A DNA stretch of 64,000 nucleotides from positions 1,116,001-1,180,000 of the forward strand of contig CAOLHI010000079.1 of NCBI GenBank assembly GCA_948474755.1. Direction: 5' to 3'. This stretch comes from Ctenosaura bakeri (lineage: Eukaryota; Chordata; Lepidosauria; Squamata; Iguanidae). Below the pieces are notes generated by a model. It was not told the DNA's origin. It saw nothing but the letters and a program-made list of their open reading frames with translations, and ran no database searches. The position numbers were made by a program, and so were the translations under genes. Position 1 is the first letter of the stretch; every line of letters starts with the position of its first letter. Positions 1 to 9,699 of this stretch are shown here, one piece after another.

Positions 1-692
1 CAGCAAAGGTGCTGCCAAGATCGTGATGGGATGTCCACAGGAACCAGTCAGGTGCAGAAATGGCTAAAATTTCTAGAAACACCCAAGATATCGTATTGAG
101 AATACATGATTCCAAAGGGGAATACATGCAACCCCTTCCAGACATTAAACAAACACACACACATTATCTGGGGCAGGAGCAGGGACAGCTGCCAATGGGC
201 CCAAATTTCATCCATCCACCTCTGTCGTAGATTGTAGCTCTCAATTTTTCCTCCCAAATCAGCTGAAAAACAGTTCCCAAACTGATCAGAAATCAGCTTC
301 TAGTTTTCATTTTCAGCTTTATTTTTTTTAAAGAAAGAAAGCTAATTTCTGGGCATGACTTTAAGGGCATTTTGAGGATTAGGGGTGTATATGTTCCTGT
401 TAGAAAAAGATCCAAAGCCTTCCAAAATCAATGATAATAGTGATATAAACAGCCAATTGTGCGTGTTGACTGTTTACAGGAGCTCACAGGCAGAAAAATA
501 AAGAAGGAATCACTGCCTTTTTTAAAAAACATTCCTTGCTTAGCAAACTCACAATTCCCCCTCAAGTCCCCTTTTAATTCTGCTTGTCTGTAGGTTCCAT
601 TTGAACATTTGGGGATAACAATGCACAGATTCAAATGCTGTTCTCGATTGCACTCATTTACTATTAAAATACACATAATCCACATTGTACTA
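1..692. other. Unassigned AT-rich DNA, no gene seen
   Basis: No exon, RNA gene or repeat family is recognised here. Short reading frames on both strands look like chance frames: they lack family motifs, compositional bias or splice sites. If METTL24 (minus strand) runs through, this is part of its last intron or 3' flank. Confidence 0.4.
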
Positions 693-700
693 ATATCTAT

Positions 701-930
701 TGGGACAACCCAAAAGATCCAAGGGCCACTGAGTCCAACCCCCTGCCATGCAGGAATACACCATCCACTCTCTGTTGACCATCCACCCTCTGTTTAAAAA
801 CCTCCACAGAAGGAGAATCTACCAAATTCTGAGGCAGAGTATTCAACTGTCAAACTGCTGTCACTATCAGGAAGTTCTTCCTAAATATGTTGATGTTCCA
901 CTCTTTGGTGAAAAAGGCATTATAAATAAT
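701..930 (-). mobile_element. Old CR1 3'-end relic
   Basis: The plus strand reads like the complement of a CR1 3' end: a degraded GAGTCCAACCCCCTGCCATG block, then 'CATCCA' and 'CTCTGTTTAAAAACCTCC' blocks, then 'AGGAAGTTCTTCCT'. The same order occurs in the better preserved CR1 copy at 2690-2840. Divergence is clearly higher here, so this is an older insertion. The terminal tandem octamers are gone. Confidence 0.7.
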
Positions 931-931
931 G

Positions 932-949
932 TTGGTGGTGGTGGTGGTG

Positions 950-986
<37 letters not shown>

Positions 987-996
987 TACTATTATT
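932..996. repeat. Compound microsatellite (GGT)n-(ATT)n
   Basis: About six GGT units pass directly into about ten ATT units, with a few ACT interruptions near the end. It abuts the old CR1 relic. Confidence 0.95.
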
Positions 997-1524
997 CTGC
1001 ACATTTTTTCTTAAGATGTCATGAGGAAGAAGGGTCTGAGTCTGCAAACTTTCAGATGGGGCATACTGGATGAAATGATGGTGTTAAGTTTAATTTTGAA
1101 TAGTCCCTAAGCTTGCTGGGCACAAAAAGAAAAAAAATGGTGCATTACATCTCTTTATTTAAATAAATATTATTTAATTGTTTCAAATGAAGATTTAGAA
1201 GATTATATTTAACAAATGAAATAAAATAAATTAAAAAATTCAAAAGCCCATTTCTATCACTTAAAAGTTCCCTTTTGAAGTAATCTCCTCTTCAGAGAAA
1301 ATTCATTTTTCAAAAACCCCAAAATGGAGATAACCAAGGAGAACACAAACAGTTAACCTAGAGGACAAATCTGGCTTTTAACTTCAAACAGAACTGCTTG
1401 AATTTATGCCAGCTTCTAAAAAAGTGAGAGAAAAGCATAAAGAGGGCAGATGAAACAACCAAATTAAAATAACTGAGGAAGTCTAGGAGTCTTCTTGCTC
1501 AGAGAGGATGTGTTGGCCATACAA

Positions 1525-1680
1525 GTAGTAGTATTCAAAGACACAGCCATGTCAGTCTGTATCAATATGCAAGGAGATCTTGTAGCACCTTTGAGACCAA
1601 CTGAGAGAATGGAGTTCTTTAGCATAAGCTTTTGAAGTACAAACTGAAGTAGATCCAGTCTACCAAAGCTCATAGTACAA
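1525..1680 (-). mobile_element. Penelope-like element terminal relic with decayed hammerhead
   Basis: On the minus strand the order is a degraded CTGATGA-like block, a short stem, 'AAAGCTTATGCT', then a region complementary to 'TTGTAGCACCTTTGAGAC' and one complementary to 'CATGTCAGTCTGTATC'. This order matches the terminal repeat of reptile/bird Penelope-like retroelements, whose 'CTGATGA...GAAAGCTTATGC' portion is a hammerhead ribozyme core (established for Penelope-like elements). The catalytic CTGATGA is mutated here. The assignment is by memory of the family consensus and is uncertain. Confidence 0.45.
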
Positions 1681-1769
1681 ACTTTTTTCTCTCAGTCTCA
1701 AACATGCTGCAAGATCCCTTGGCCATTTAAGAAAAGGAAGGGCTCAAGCTCTAATCCTGGAATTGAAGT

Positions 1770-1930
1770 CTGTTGGAGGGGTCTTCTGTGTCTCACCACA
1801 GGGGGCAACACATTGTGGAAGGACATGGGAGAGGGCCTTCTTAGCTACAACAGCCCATTCAAGAACACCTTCCCCTTAGAGGTCCAATTGGCACCAAATA
1901 AAAACATGGTTTTTTTTATTAATGTGATAG
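1770..1930 (+). pseudogene. L2-type LINE reverse transcriptase C-terminus fragment
   Basis: The stretch GKDMGEGLL...FKNTFPLEVQLAP corresponds to the last part of L2-clade reverse transcriptases, where a 'RAFS..AP.LWN.LP..VR' box is followed by 'FKK.LKT.LF'. The same DNA family recurs at 61060-61170 (GGGAGAGGGCCTTCTT is shared). Only the C-terminal tail is present. Confidence 0.5.
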
Positions 1931-2500
1931 ATGACAACTCAGAGATTGAGCAACTGATTGTGCCAGAAACAGAGCCAGTGATAGACCAAATTATCTTGCC
2001 AACACCCCAATCAGCTGAAAGACAAGCTGAGATAGAGTTGTTGCAACCAATGCCAGAGGGAGAAGAGACGAGAAATGATTTGGAGGAATTAGATCCACCT
2101 TTGCCCCCCAGCTCCCGATCATGGAGGAGACAAAAAATAACAGCTCAGAGGGAAGCCATTTTGGTGAGATCGAGAAAACAAAACAATGATGAGTAACACC
2201 TGTTTCATCAGCTATATAAGTCTGTCAGTGTGGCTTGCTGTTTGCTTCAAGCAATTGCTACTTAAGCTCCCATGACTCTTGTGTTCCAGCTTTCTTCGCC
2301 CTTTTTGGACAGACCTTCAACATTCTGGACTTTTTGCATTTGACCTTGACTTTGGCTTGGTTCAGCATTTCTACTTGATTGTTAGCATTGGATACTCTCC
2401 ACTGCCTCCTCCTCCTCTTGGGCAAGTACTATCGCCTTCCTTCCCTTGCTGTCAGAAAGGCACAGGCTGGGATTGAACTCTGACAATTAAAGCCTTTGAA
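1931..2500 (+). other. Possible retroelement tail plus promoter/LTR-like segment
   Basis: An acidic, proline-rich reading frame (VPETEPVIDQIILPTPQSAE..., ending in a basic SRSWRRQK/RSRKQNNDE tail) continues in frame from the L2 fragment to a stop at 2196. Shortly after come a TATA-like CTATATAAG (about 2211), a pyrimidine-rich segment and an ATTAAA at about 2487. A frame ending just before a TATA/polyA unit resembles the 3' end of an LTR retrotransposon, but no TG...CA boundaries or target duplication could be fixed. No function is assigned. Confidence 0.25.
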
Positions 2501-2807
2501 GCCTAATTGATTTTAACCCATTTGCACATGAACTATGGTGTACACTATCAAAAATTGCTTCAATTGTCAATTGAAAATCGTCTTAAATGATGACTCATTT
2601 TATATAATCTTATATAGACTTTATATAGTCATAGCCTTTTAAAATTAGTCATAGAATCATAGAGTTGGAAGAGACCACAAGACCATCGACTCCAACCCCC
2701 TGCTATGCAGGAACACACATCAAAGCATTCCAACAGATGGCCATCCAGCCTCTGCTTAAAAACTCCAAAGAAAGAAACTCTACCACACTCCGAGGCAGCA
2801 TATTCCA

Positions 2808-5210
2808 CTACCGGACAGCTCTGACCATCAGGAAGTTCTTCCTGAGGTTCAAGTGGAATCTTCTTTCCTGTAGCTTGAATCCATTGCTCCTTGTCGTTGT
2901 CTCTGGAGCAGCGGAAAACAAGCCCGCTCTCTCCTGGACATGACATCCCTTCAAATATTTAAATATGGCTATCATGTCCCCTCTTAACCTTCTCTTCTGC
3001 AGACTAAACATACCCAGCTCCCTAAGGCTTTCTTCATAGGGCATGGCTTCCAGAACCTTCACCATTTTGGTCGCCCTCCTCTGGACATGCTCCAGCTTGT
3101 CAATATCCATCTTGAATTGAGGTGCCCAGAACTGAACACAGTATTCCAAATGAGGCCTAACCAATGCAGAATAGAGTGGTACCATTGCCTCCCTCGATCT
3201 AGACACCATATTCCTATTGATGCAACCAAGAATCACATTGGCTCCGTTGGCTGCCAGATCACACAGCTGACTCATGTTCAGCTTGTGATCTACCAAGACT
3301 CCTAGATCCCTTTCACATGTACTGCTATCCAGCCACGTGTTCCCCATTCTATATTTGTGCATTCCATTGTTTCTGCATAGGTGTAGGACCTTACATTTGT
3401 CTCTGTTGAAATTCATTTTATTAGCTTTGACCCAGCTCTCCACTCTGTCAAGGTCATATTGAAATTTGATCCTGTCCTCTGGAGTATTAGCAACCCCTCC
3501 CAATTTGGTGTCATCTGCAAGTTTGATCAGCATGCCCTCTATTCCTTCATCCAAGTCATTGATGAAGATGTTGAATAGCACTGGGCCCAGGACAGAACCC
3601 TGTGGCACCCCATTTGTCATTTCTCTCTAGGGTGAAAAGCATCCATTGGTGAGCACCCTTTGGGATCAGTTGGTCAACCAATTACAAATCCACCTAACAG
3701 TAGCCCTGTCCAGCCTGCATTTCACTAGCTTCTTTGCAAGAATGTCATGGGAAACTTTATCAAAGGCCTTATTGAAGTCAAGATACGTCACATCTACAGC
3801 ATTCCCTTCATCTATCAAGCTTGTAACCCTATCATTAAAAGAGATAAGATTAGTCTGGCATGACTTATTTCTGAGAAATCCATATGGACTTTTAGTGGTT
3901 ACAGCATTGCTTTCTAAGTAATTACAAACTGACTGTTTAATGATCTGCTCTAGGGTCTTTCCTGGTATTGATGTCAGGCTGACCAGGCAATAATTATTTG
4001 GGTCCTCTTTTTTTCCTTTCTTGAAGATGGGACGACATTTGCCATCCTCCAGTCTGCTGGGACTTCTCCTGTTCTCCAAGAGTTCTCAAAGATTATTGCG
4101 AGTAGGTCTGAAATGACTTTTGCCAATTCTTTTAATATCTTTGGATGTAATTCATCTGGCCCTGGAGACTTGAATTCATCTAGTTTAGCCAGATATTCTT
4201 GTACTATTTCTCTACCTATTCTGTGCTGCATCCCCCCCGCCTTCCTCACCTGCTCCCCACCCCCCAAGTTGAGTACCTCTATCCTTTTGGGAGAAAACTG
4301 AGGCAAAGAAGGTGTTGAATAGTTCTGCCTTCTCTCTTTCTTCTGTTAATAATTGGCCGTCTTCTCTGCGCAGTGACCCTATCATTTTTTTGTTTTTCCT
4401 TTTGCTGCAGACATATCTAAAAAAGGTCTTTTTATCCTTTTTAATGTCTCTAGCAAGCCTGAGTTCATACTGTGCTTTAGCTTTTCTGACCTTCTCTCTA
4501 CATCTCCTGGCTATTTGCTTGAATTCTTCTTTGGTGGTTTCACCATTCTTCCATTTCCTGTATATGTTTCTTTTAACACTTAGTTCAGCTGAGAGTTCTT
4601 TAGTCAACTATTCTGGTTTCTTTAGACACATGCCATTTTTCCTCCTTATTGGCACAGTTTTAAATTGTGCTTTCAGTATCTTACTTTTAAAAAACTCCCA
4701 TCCGTCATGAACTCCTTTCTCTTTCAGTATTCTTCACCACGGGATTTTGGCAAGTAACTCCCTAAGTTTACAAAAATCAGCTTCTTAAAAGTCTGGGATG
4801 CATGTCTGTCTACACTTGGCTTCTCCTTCCCACTGAATGACAAATTCCAAAAGAGCATGGTAACTCCCCCCTAAGGATCCCACCACCTCCACCTCATCAA
4901 CAAGGTCATCCCTGTTGAGCAGGATCAGATCTAAAATAGTTGATCCCCTTGTCGCCTTTTCCACCTTCTGGACCATGAAATTGTCTGCAAGGCAAGCGAA
5001 GAATTTGCTGGATGTTGCAGTCTTGGCAGAGCTTGCCAACACATATCAGGATAGTTGAAATCTCCCATTAACATTTCATCTCTCCTTTTTGAATGTGTGG
5101 TCATCTGCTCCAGGAAGACATCATCCAAGTTCTCAGGCTGGCCCAGAAGCCTGTAGCAAACCCCCACAATCACATTCTTATTATTTCTCGCTTCCTTAAT
5201 TCTTACCTAA
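2808..5210 (-). pseudogene. CR1 ORF2: endonuclease C-part, linker and reverse transcriptase
   Basis: This is the broken ORF2 of the minus-strand CR1. From the top: 5173-4931, the endonuclease C-part with 'MLMGDFNYPD', the D-x-N motif of APE-type endonucleases; 4607-4212, a basic linker rich in KRNK/RKAK; 4079-3666, reverse transcriptase fingers/palm with 'PGPDELHPKILKEL' and 'YLDFNKAFDKVSHD'; 3620-2808, 'MTNGVPQGSVLGP', then the catalytic box, and the C-terminal 'HVQRRATKMVK' region. The catalytic box reads LADD instead of F/YADD. Several frameshifts and stops separate the blocks. Confidence 0.85.
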
Positions 5211-5235
5211 ACGCTCTCGACCTGGCTTCTTGGAT

Positions 5236-6411
5236 TTGATAGCTTGATAGATGAAGGGAATGCTGTAGATGTAGCATATATTGACCTCAGTAAGGCCTTT
5301 GACAAAGTTCCCCATGACATTCTTGAAAAGAAGCTAGTAAAATGCGGGCTGGACAGGGCTACTGTTACGTGGATTTGTAATTGGTTGACTGACCGCATCC
5401 AAAGGGTGATCACCAATGGCTGCTTTTCATCCTAGAGAGAAGTGACTAGTGGGGTGCCTCAGAGTTCTGTCTTGGGCCAAGAGCTATCCAACATCTTCAT
5501 CAATGATTTGGATGAAGGAGTGGAAAGCATGCTGATCAAATTTGCAGATGATACCAAACTGGGAGTGGTGGCTAACACACCAGAGGACAGGATCAAATTT
5601 CAATATGACCTTGATAGACTGGAGAGCTGGGCCAAAGCTAACAAAATGAATTTCAACAGAGAGAAATGTAGGGTCCTGCACTTGGGCAGGAAAAATGAAA
5701 GTCACAAGTATAAGATGGGGGACATGTGGCTGGATAGCAGTACATGTGAAAAGGATCTAGGAATCTTGGTAGATCATAAGCTGAACATGAGCCAGCAGTG
5801 TGATGTGGCAGCCAACGAAACCAATGTGATTCTTGGTTGCATCAATAGGAGTATGGTGTCTAGATCGAGGGAGATAATGGTACCACTCTATTCTGCATTG
5901 CTTAGGCCTCATTTGGAATACTGTGTCTAGTTCTGGGCACCTCAATTCAAGAAGGATGTCAACAAGCTGGAACGTGTCCAGAGGAGGGCAACCAAAATGG
6001 TGAAGGTTCTGGAAGCCATGCCCTATGAAGAACGCCTTAGGGAGCTGGGTATGTTTTATCTGCAGAAGAGAAGGTTAAGAGGGGACATGATAGCCATGTT
6101 TAAATATTTGAAGGGATGTCATGTTGTGGAGGGAGCAGGCTTGTTCTCTACCACTCCAGTACAAGTACAAGGATTCAAGCTGCAGGAAAGAAGATTCCAA
6201 TTGAACCTCAGGAAGAACTTCCTGACAGTCAGAACTGTCCGGCAGCGGAATATGCTGCCTTGGAGTGTGGTAGAGTCTCCTTCTTTGGAAGTTTTTAAGC
6301 AGAAGCTGGATGGCCATCTGTTGGGAATGCTTTGATGGGTGTTCCTGAATAGCAAGGGGTTGGACTCGATGGCCCCTGGGGTCTCTTCCAACTCTATGAT
6401 TCTATGATTTA
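5236..6411 (+). mobile_element. 5'-truncated CR1 nested inside the older CR1
   Basis: A plus-strand CR1 3' part begins abruptly inside the reverse transcriptase ('SLIDEGNAVDVAYIDLSKAFDK') and runs to the canonical CR1 end 'CTATGATTCTATGATT'. The catalytic box is intact as FADD (about 5545), but 'VPQGSVLG' reads 'VPQSSVLG' and there are in-frame stops near 5434 and 5930. The flanks on both sides are minus-strand CR1 endonuclease sequence, showing insertion into the older copy. 5' truncation with an intact 3' end is usual for CR1 retrotransposition. Confidence 0.85.
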
Positions 6412-6780
6412 AGTCATGGATCTCTTCACAGGTGAAAACATCCTTGACACATAAGGCTACTCCTCTTCCTTTCTTGTTTGGTCTATTTCTGCAAAAAAGG
6501 TTATATCCCTCTATTCTTACATTCCAATCATGAGACTCATCCCACCAGGTTTCAGTGATGCCTATTAAATCATATTTATTTTGTATTAAGAGTTTGAGTT
6601 CATCTTGCTTGTTTCCTATGCTCTACGCATTAGTGTAGAGACACTTAAGACCATGTGCCCTTCCCAGAAGTCCTGTACTAAAGTAACTTTTCCTCCCCCT
6701 GTTGGTGTCTAGTACTACTTGGCCTTGTCTATCTATATCATTTGGGCTATTTTTCCCAGCACTCACTGAATCTTTGCCCT
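6412..6780 (-). pseudogene. CR1 ORF2 N-terminal endonuclease part
   Basis: Complement reading gives a CR1-type endonuclease start: a 'CLYTNA.S..NK.DEL' block near 6650-6590, 'DLIGITETWWDESHDW' near 6580-6520 (the conserved E-T-W-W of APE-type nucleases) and 'NKKGRGVALCVKDVFTCE' near 6480-6430. It stops where the plus-strand CR1 was inserted and resumes beyond 5235, so it is the severed head of ORF2. Confidence 0.8.
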
Positions 6781-6810
6781 GAATAATACTGTCTCCCTCC
6801 CCAGCCAAAT

Positions 6811-7900
6811 TCAGTTTAAAGACCTCCTGATCTGCTTTGCAAGATTGTTAACAAAAACATTCCTGTCGACAGTTATGAGGTGCAGCCCATCCAGTGCCAG
6901 AAGACTATCTTTGTGGAAATGGAGACCGTGATCCAAAAACCCAAATCGCTCCTGGCGACACCATCTGCAGATCCAGTTGTTGACCTCCACTGTTCTTCTC
7001 TCTCTTCGTGGGCCAAGTCCTTCCACAAGGAGGAGAGACAAAATGACAACCTGCACACCAAGGTCCTTCAGCTTCCTATCCATAGCCTCATGATTCTTTG
7101 TGATTCGGTAAAAGTTGCGCCTTGCAGTGTCATTGATTCCAACGTGAACCAAAAGGAAGGGGTTACAGTCAGGGGGCTTGAGTAGTCTTGTTAGCCTCTC
7201 TGTTATGTTGTTGATTTTGGCTCCAGGGAGACAACACACCTAGCAATTGATCCTGTCCGGGTTGCAAATCATCAGTTCCGTTCCTCTCAGCAAGGAGTCC
7301 CCAGCCACCAGAACTTGTCTCCTCTGAGGCTTGTCCAGGGTTACTTGATGAGCAGATTCTTCCACGGTTGCCTAGACATTCCATTCAGGCTGAGACTGTT
7401 GGTCCTGCTGCTGTTGGATTTCATCTTGCTGGTGCTGGAGTTCCTGTTGCTGACATTTGATTTCCTCTTGGTGACATTCCATTACTTCCTCTTGCTGTTC
7501 CGTTACTTCTTCCTGCTGTTTCACTTCGTCATTGATAAGGTCGAGAACTTGGAAGCAATTCTGTAGTTCGAGAGTCTCTGTTTGGTACCTGGCCCTTTTA
7601 CTCCTGCATGTCACATTCCTCCAAGTGTCCATCTCTTGGTTTTGTTAACCGACTTCCTCGTCTGGCAGCTCCTTCATGTATTCAAGAAGGTCCTCTCCAC
7701 CCTATCCAAGAACTCCTCACCCTCCCTAATAATGTGAAGATTAGAAACCCAGGCCTCCAGCTGGTGGATTTTCTTCTCCAAAGGGGCCACCAGCTTGCAT
7801 TTGCTGCAAGTGTACCCAACAATATCTTACAGCAAGAAAAGAAACATGCCACAGGTCTTGCGGGTGACTGCAGCAGATCCCTTAGCCTCTATTCTTGATA
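6811..7900 (-). pseudogene. CR1 ORF1: coiled coil plus SGNH-type esterase
   Basis: From the 5' side (high coordinate): a C-x-x-C containing N-terminal region (about 7820-7640), a glutamine/glutamate-rich heptad coiled coil (7632-7372; repeating EEV-type heptads), and an SGNH/GDSL esterase. The esterase shows block I 'VAGDSLLRG' (about 7310-7285), block III 'HVGIND' (about 7150) and block V 'LDGLHL' (about 6890). A stop near 7240 separates block I from the rest. CR1 ORF1 proteins are known to combine a zinc/coiled-coil region with such an esterase; its role in retrotransposition is thought to involve lipid or RNP interaction. Confidence 0.8.
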
Positions 7901-8130
7901 ATCCTCTGCTCTTTCCTCTGGAAATAAGCTTGAAGGCCACTGGGAGCACTTATAAAGAGCTGCTAGCTCCTCCCCCTAGCTAGTCAGTTAGACCATGTGC
8001 CCAGGGAGAGCACACGGCCAGAACAAACAGGCAAATAAACAAGCAAATACAGCCCCAGAAGCCTGTAAAAAACACCCAGTCAAGGATGTCTTCTCTGACA
8101 CAGCTCACCTTCCACTCTCTCCTCTGGAAA

Positions 8131-8261
8131 TAACAGTATTATTGGAAATAGTATTACTGGAAATAATAGTATTATTATTGTAATTAATAATAGTATTATT
8201 GTTCTAAATTGCTCCAAACTGATTTTATTGTACCCTGCCCCAAGATCCTCAGATATAGGCT

Positions 8262-8310
<49 letters not shown>
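8131..8310. repeat. (ATT)-rich stretch and (GATA)n microsatellite
   Basis: Imperfect ATT/ATA repeats from about 8145 to 8205, then a short piece resembling an L2-type 3' end (CCCTGCCCCAAGATCCTCAG), then a clean run of about twelve GATA units at 8264-8310. The arrangement suggests a microsatellite grown from a LINE tail. Confidence 0.85.
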
Positions 8311-8319
8311 CTGCATATC

Positions 8320-9495
8320 CCCAGGAACAGATCCCACTATACTCAGCAGAATTTACTTCTGACTTGACATACACAGAAATACACTGCCACTATTTACTTC
8401 AATGCACCCTTAATTAATAGCAGCTTCTGGGAGTCTCTCTGCAGGCCACAAGCCAGAGATATAAGGCAGCTTTCATTTCCCCAAGCTTCCCTGAGAACAG
8501 AGAAAGCAATGTAAACTGTTTTGTCTATTTCATCCAATTCTTCTATAAACAAGACATCCACATTAATCAGAAGCAACATGCTTTCAGTTGTCTCTGAGGG
8601 AAATATAAACCCATCCACACTGACCAAACACCGCCAACAACATATGCTACATGAATCTTAAGCTCAAGATGGACATCATGCAGTATTCATGCAGCTGATC
8701 CTGCTAAGCTTCCAAAATCAGACAGCATCTGATGCCTTTAAGGTACTTAAGCCCTAATATCCACTAATATGTAGTAATTAAGAAGTACAGGGCCTCTCAA
8801 GTTCCATTTAAGGCAGAACTACATATTAAATATAGTTTCATAGTTCCTGTTTTTATTTTTAAATTCTTCCCTTCTTTATGAAATTTAGCCACTGAAATCT
8901 GAAGGGAGAGATCAGCATGGGAGGAGATAGGCCTTTTCCCCCAGGCAATTTTCCTGCTGCAAATCTTCCTTTGCCCACCCCACACTACTTTTATCTTATC
9001 CAGGAAAATGGAGACAGGTGCAAAATGAATATCCTGCACCTTTAATAATTAAGTAGATAAAAAATCCAGCAAATACAGCTGCCGTGGTAAGATATGAGTG
9101 CTGAAATTTATTCTTCTGCAAAAAGGAGAAGGAGCCCTCTCTTCTTTTGCATCTGGCCACTCAATTTTCCACGGTTTTTGTTTTTTATCTTTTTATAACA
9201 AATAAGGATATTGATCCTTCTGAGAGTTGCAGGACCAGAAAGTCCCATCAGTATACATATGCAGCATCTTCAGAGATTACAGTACAATTCAGTCCAGCAA
9301 GGAGATAGGCAGCTGGGTGAGAGCTTCTTGGTACATCTCCAGACCAGTCAGGAGGGGTAAGGGGGTGGACTTGTGCTTACATATCAATGTACTGCAAACA
9401 GAACTGCTTGCATAAGGAGGCATTAGTTACCTCCTTGAAGGTGGTCACAAGCAGTAAAAATGGAGATGCCACCAAGATTTTTGCCAGAATAATCC
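8320..9495. other. No gene or recognised repeat
   Basis: Ordinary AT-rich non-coding DNA. I looked specifically for the METTL24 C-terminal exon on the minus strand and did not see it here. Confidence 0.4.
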
Positions 9496-9502
9496 CAATA
9501 AG

Positions 9503-9682
9503 AGCCAGCATGGTGTAGTGATTTGAGTGTTGGACTACAACCCTGGATACCGGGGTTCAGTCGCCGCTCAGTCATGGAAACCCAGTGGGTCACTTTGGGC
9601 ATGTCATGCACTCTCAGCCCCATAATAGATTTGCCCTGGTGTTGCCATAAGTCAGAAACAATTTGAAGGCACACAAGAAGGT
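9503..9682 (+). mobile_element. tRNA-derived SINE
   Basis: Begins with a tRNA-like head (A-box-like TGGTGTAGTGATTTGAGTGT; B-box GGTTCAGTCGCC at 9554-9565), then 'CATGGAAACCCAGTGGGTCA', and ends in the tail 'AAGTCAGAAACAATTTGAAG' plus GCACACAAGAA. The same family occurs at 20405, 34738, 36410, 53999 and 63645. It is interrupted by an internal deletion in the central CCTCAG... region. Confidence 0.8.
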
Positions 9683-9699
9683 TCCAATGGGATCTCTGG

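Larger units (their letters stand above)
2645..8130 (-). mobile_element. Near full-length CR1 LINE, interrupted
   Basis: A minus-strand CR1 retrotransposon. Its 3' end at 2645 has the typical 'TCATAGAATCATAGAG' complement. Going up in coordinate come ORF2 reverse transcriptase, the linker, the endonuclease, ORF1 with an esterase and coiled coil, and a 5' leader reaching about 8130. It is interrupted in the endonuclease-coding part by a younger plus-strand CR1 (5236-6411). Without that insert it is about 4.3 kb, close to full length for the family. All frames carry stops or shifts, so it is dead. Confidence 0.85.

Noticed and set aside
7315..7566. Plus-strand leucine/phenylalanine-rich frame resembling a membrane protein
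   Set aside because: It is the antisense shadow of the Q/E-rich coiled coil in CR1 ORF1.
9503..9570. SINE heads as functional tRNA genes
   Set aside because: Only A/B-box-like strings remain; no cloverleaf with acceptor stem could be drawn.
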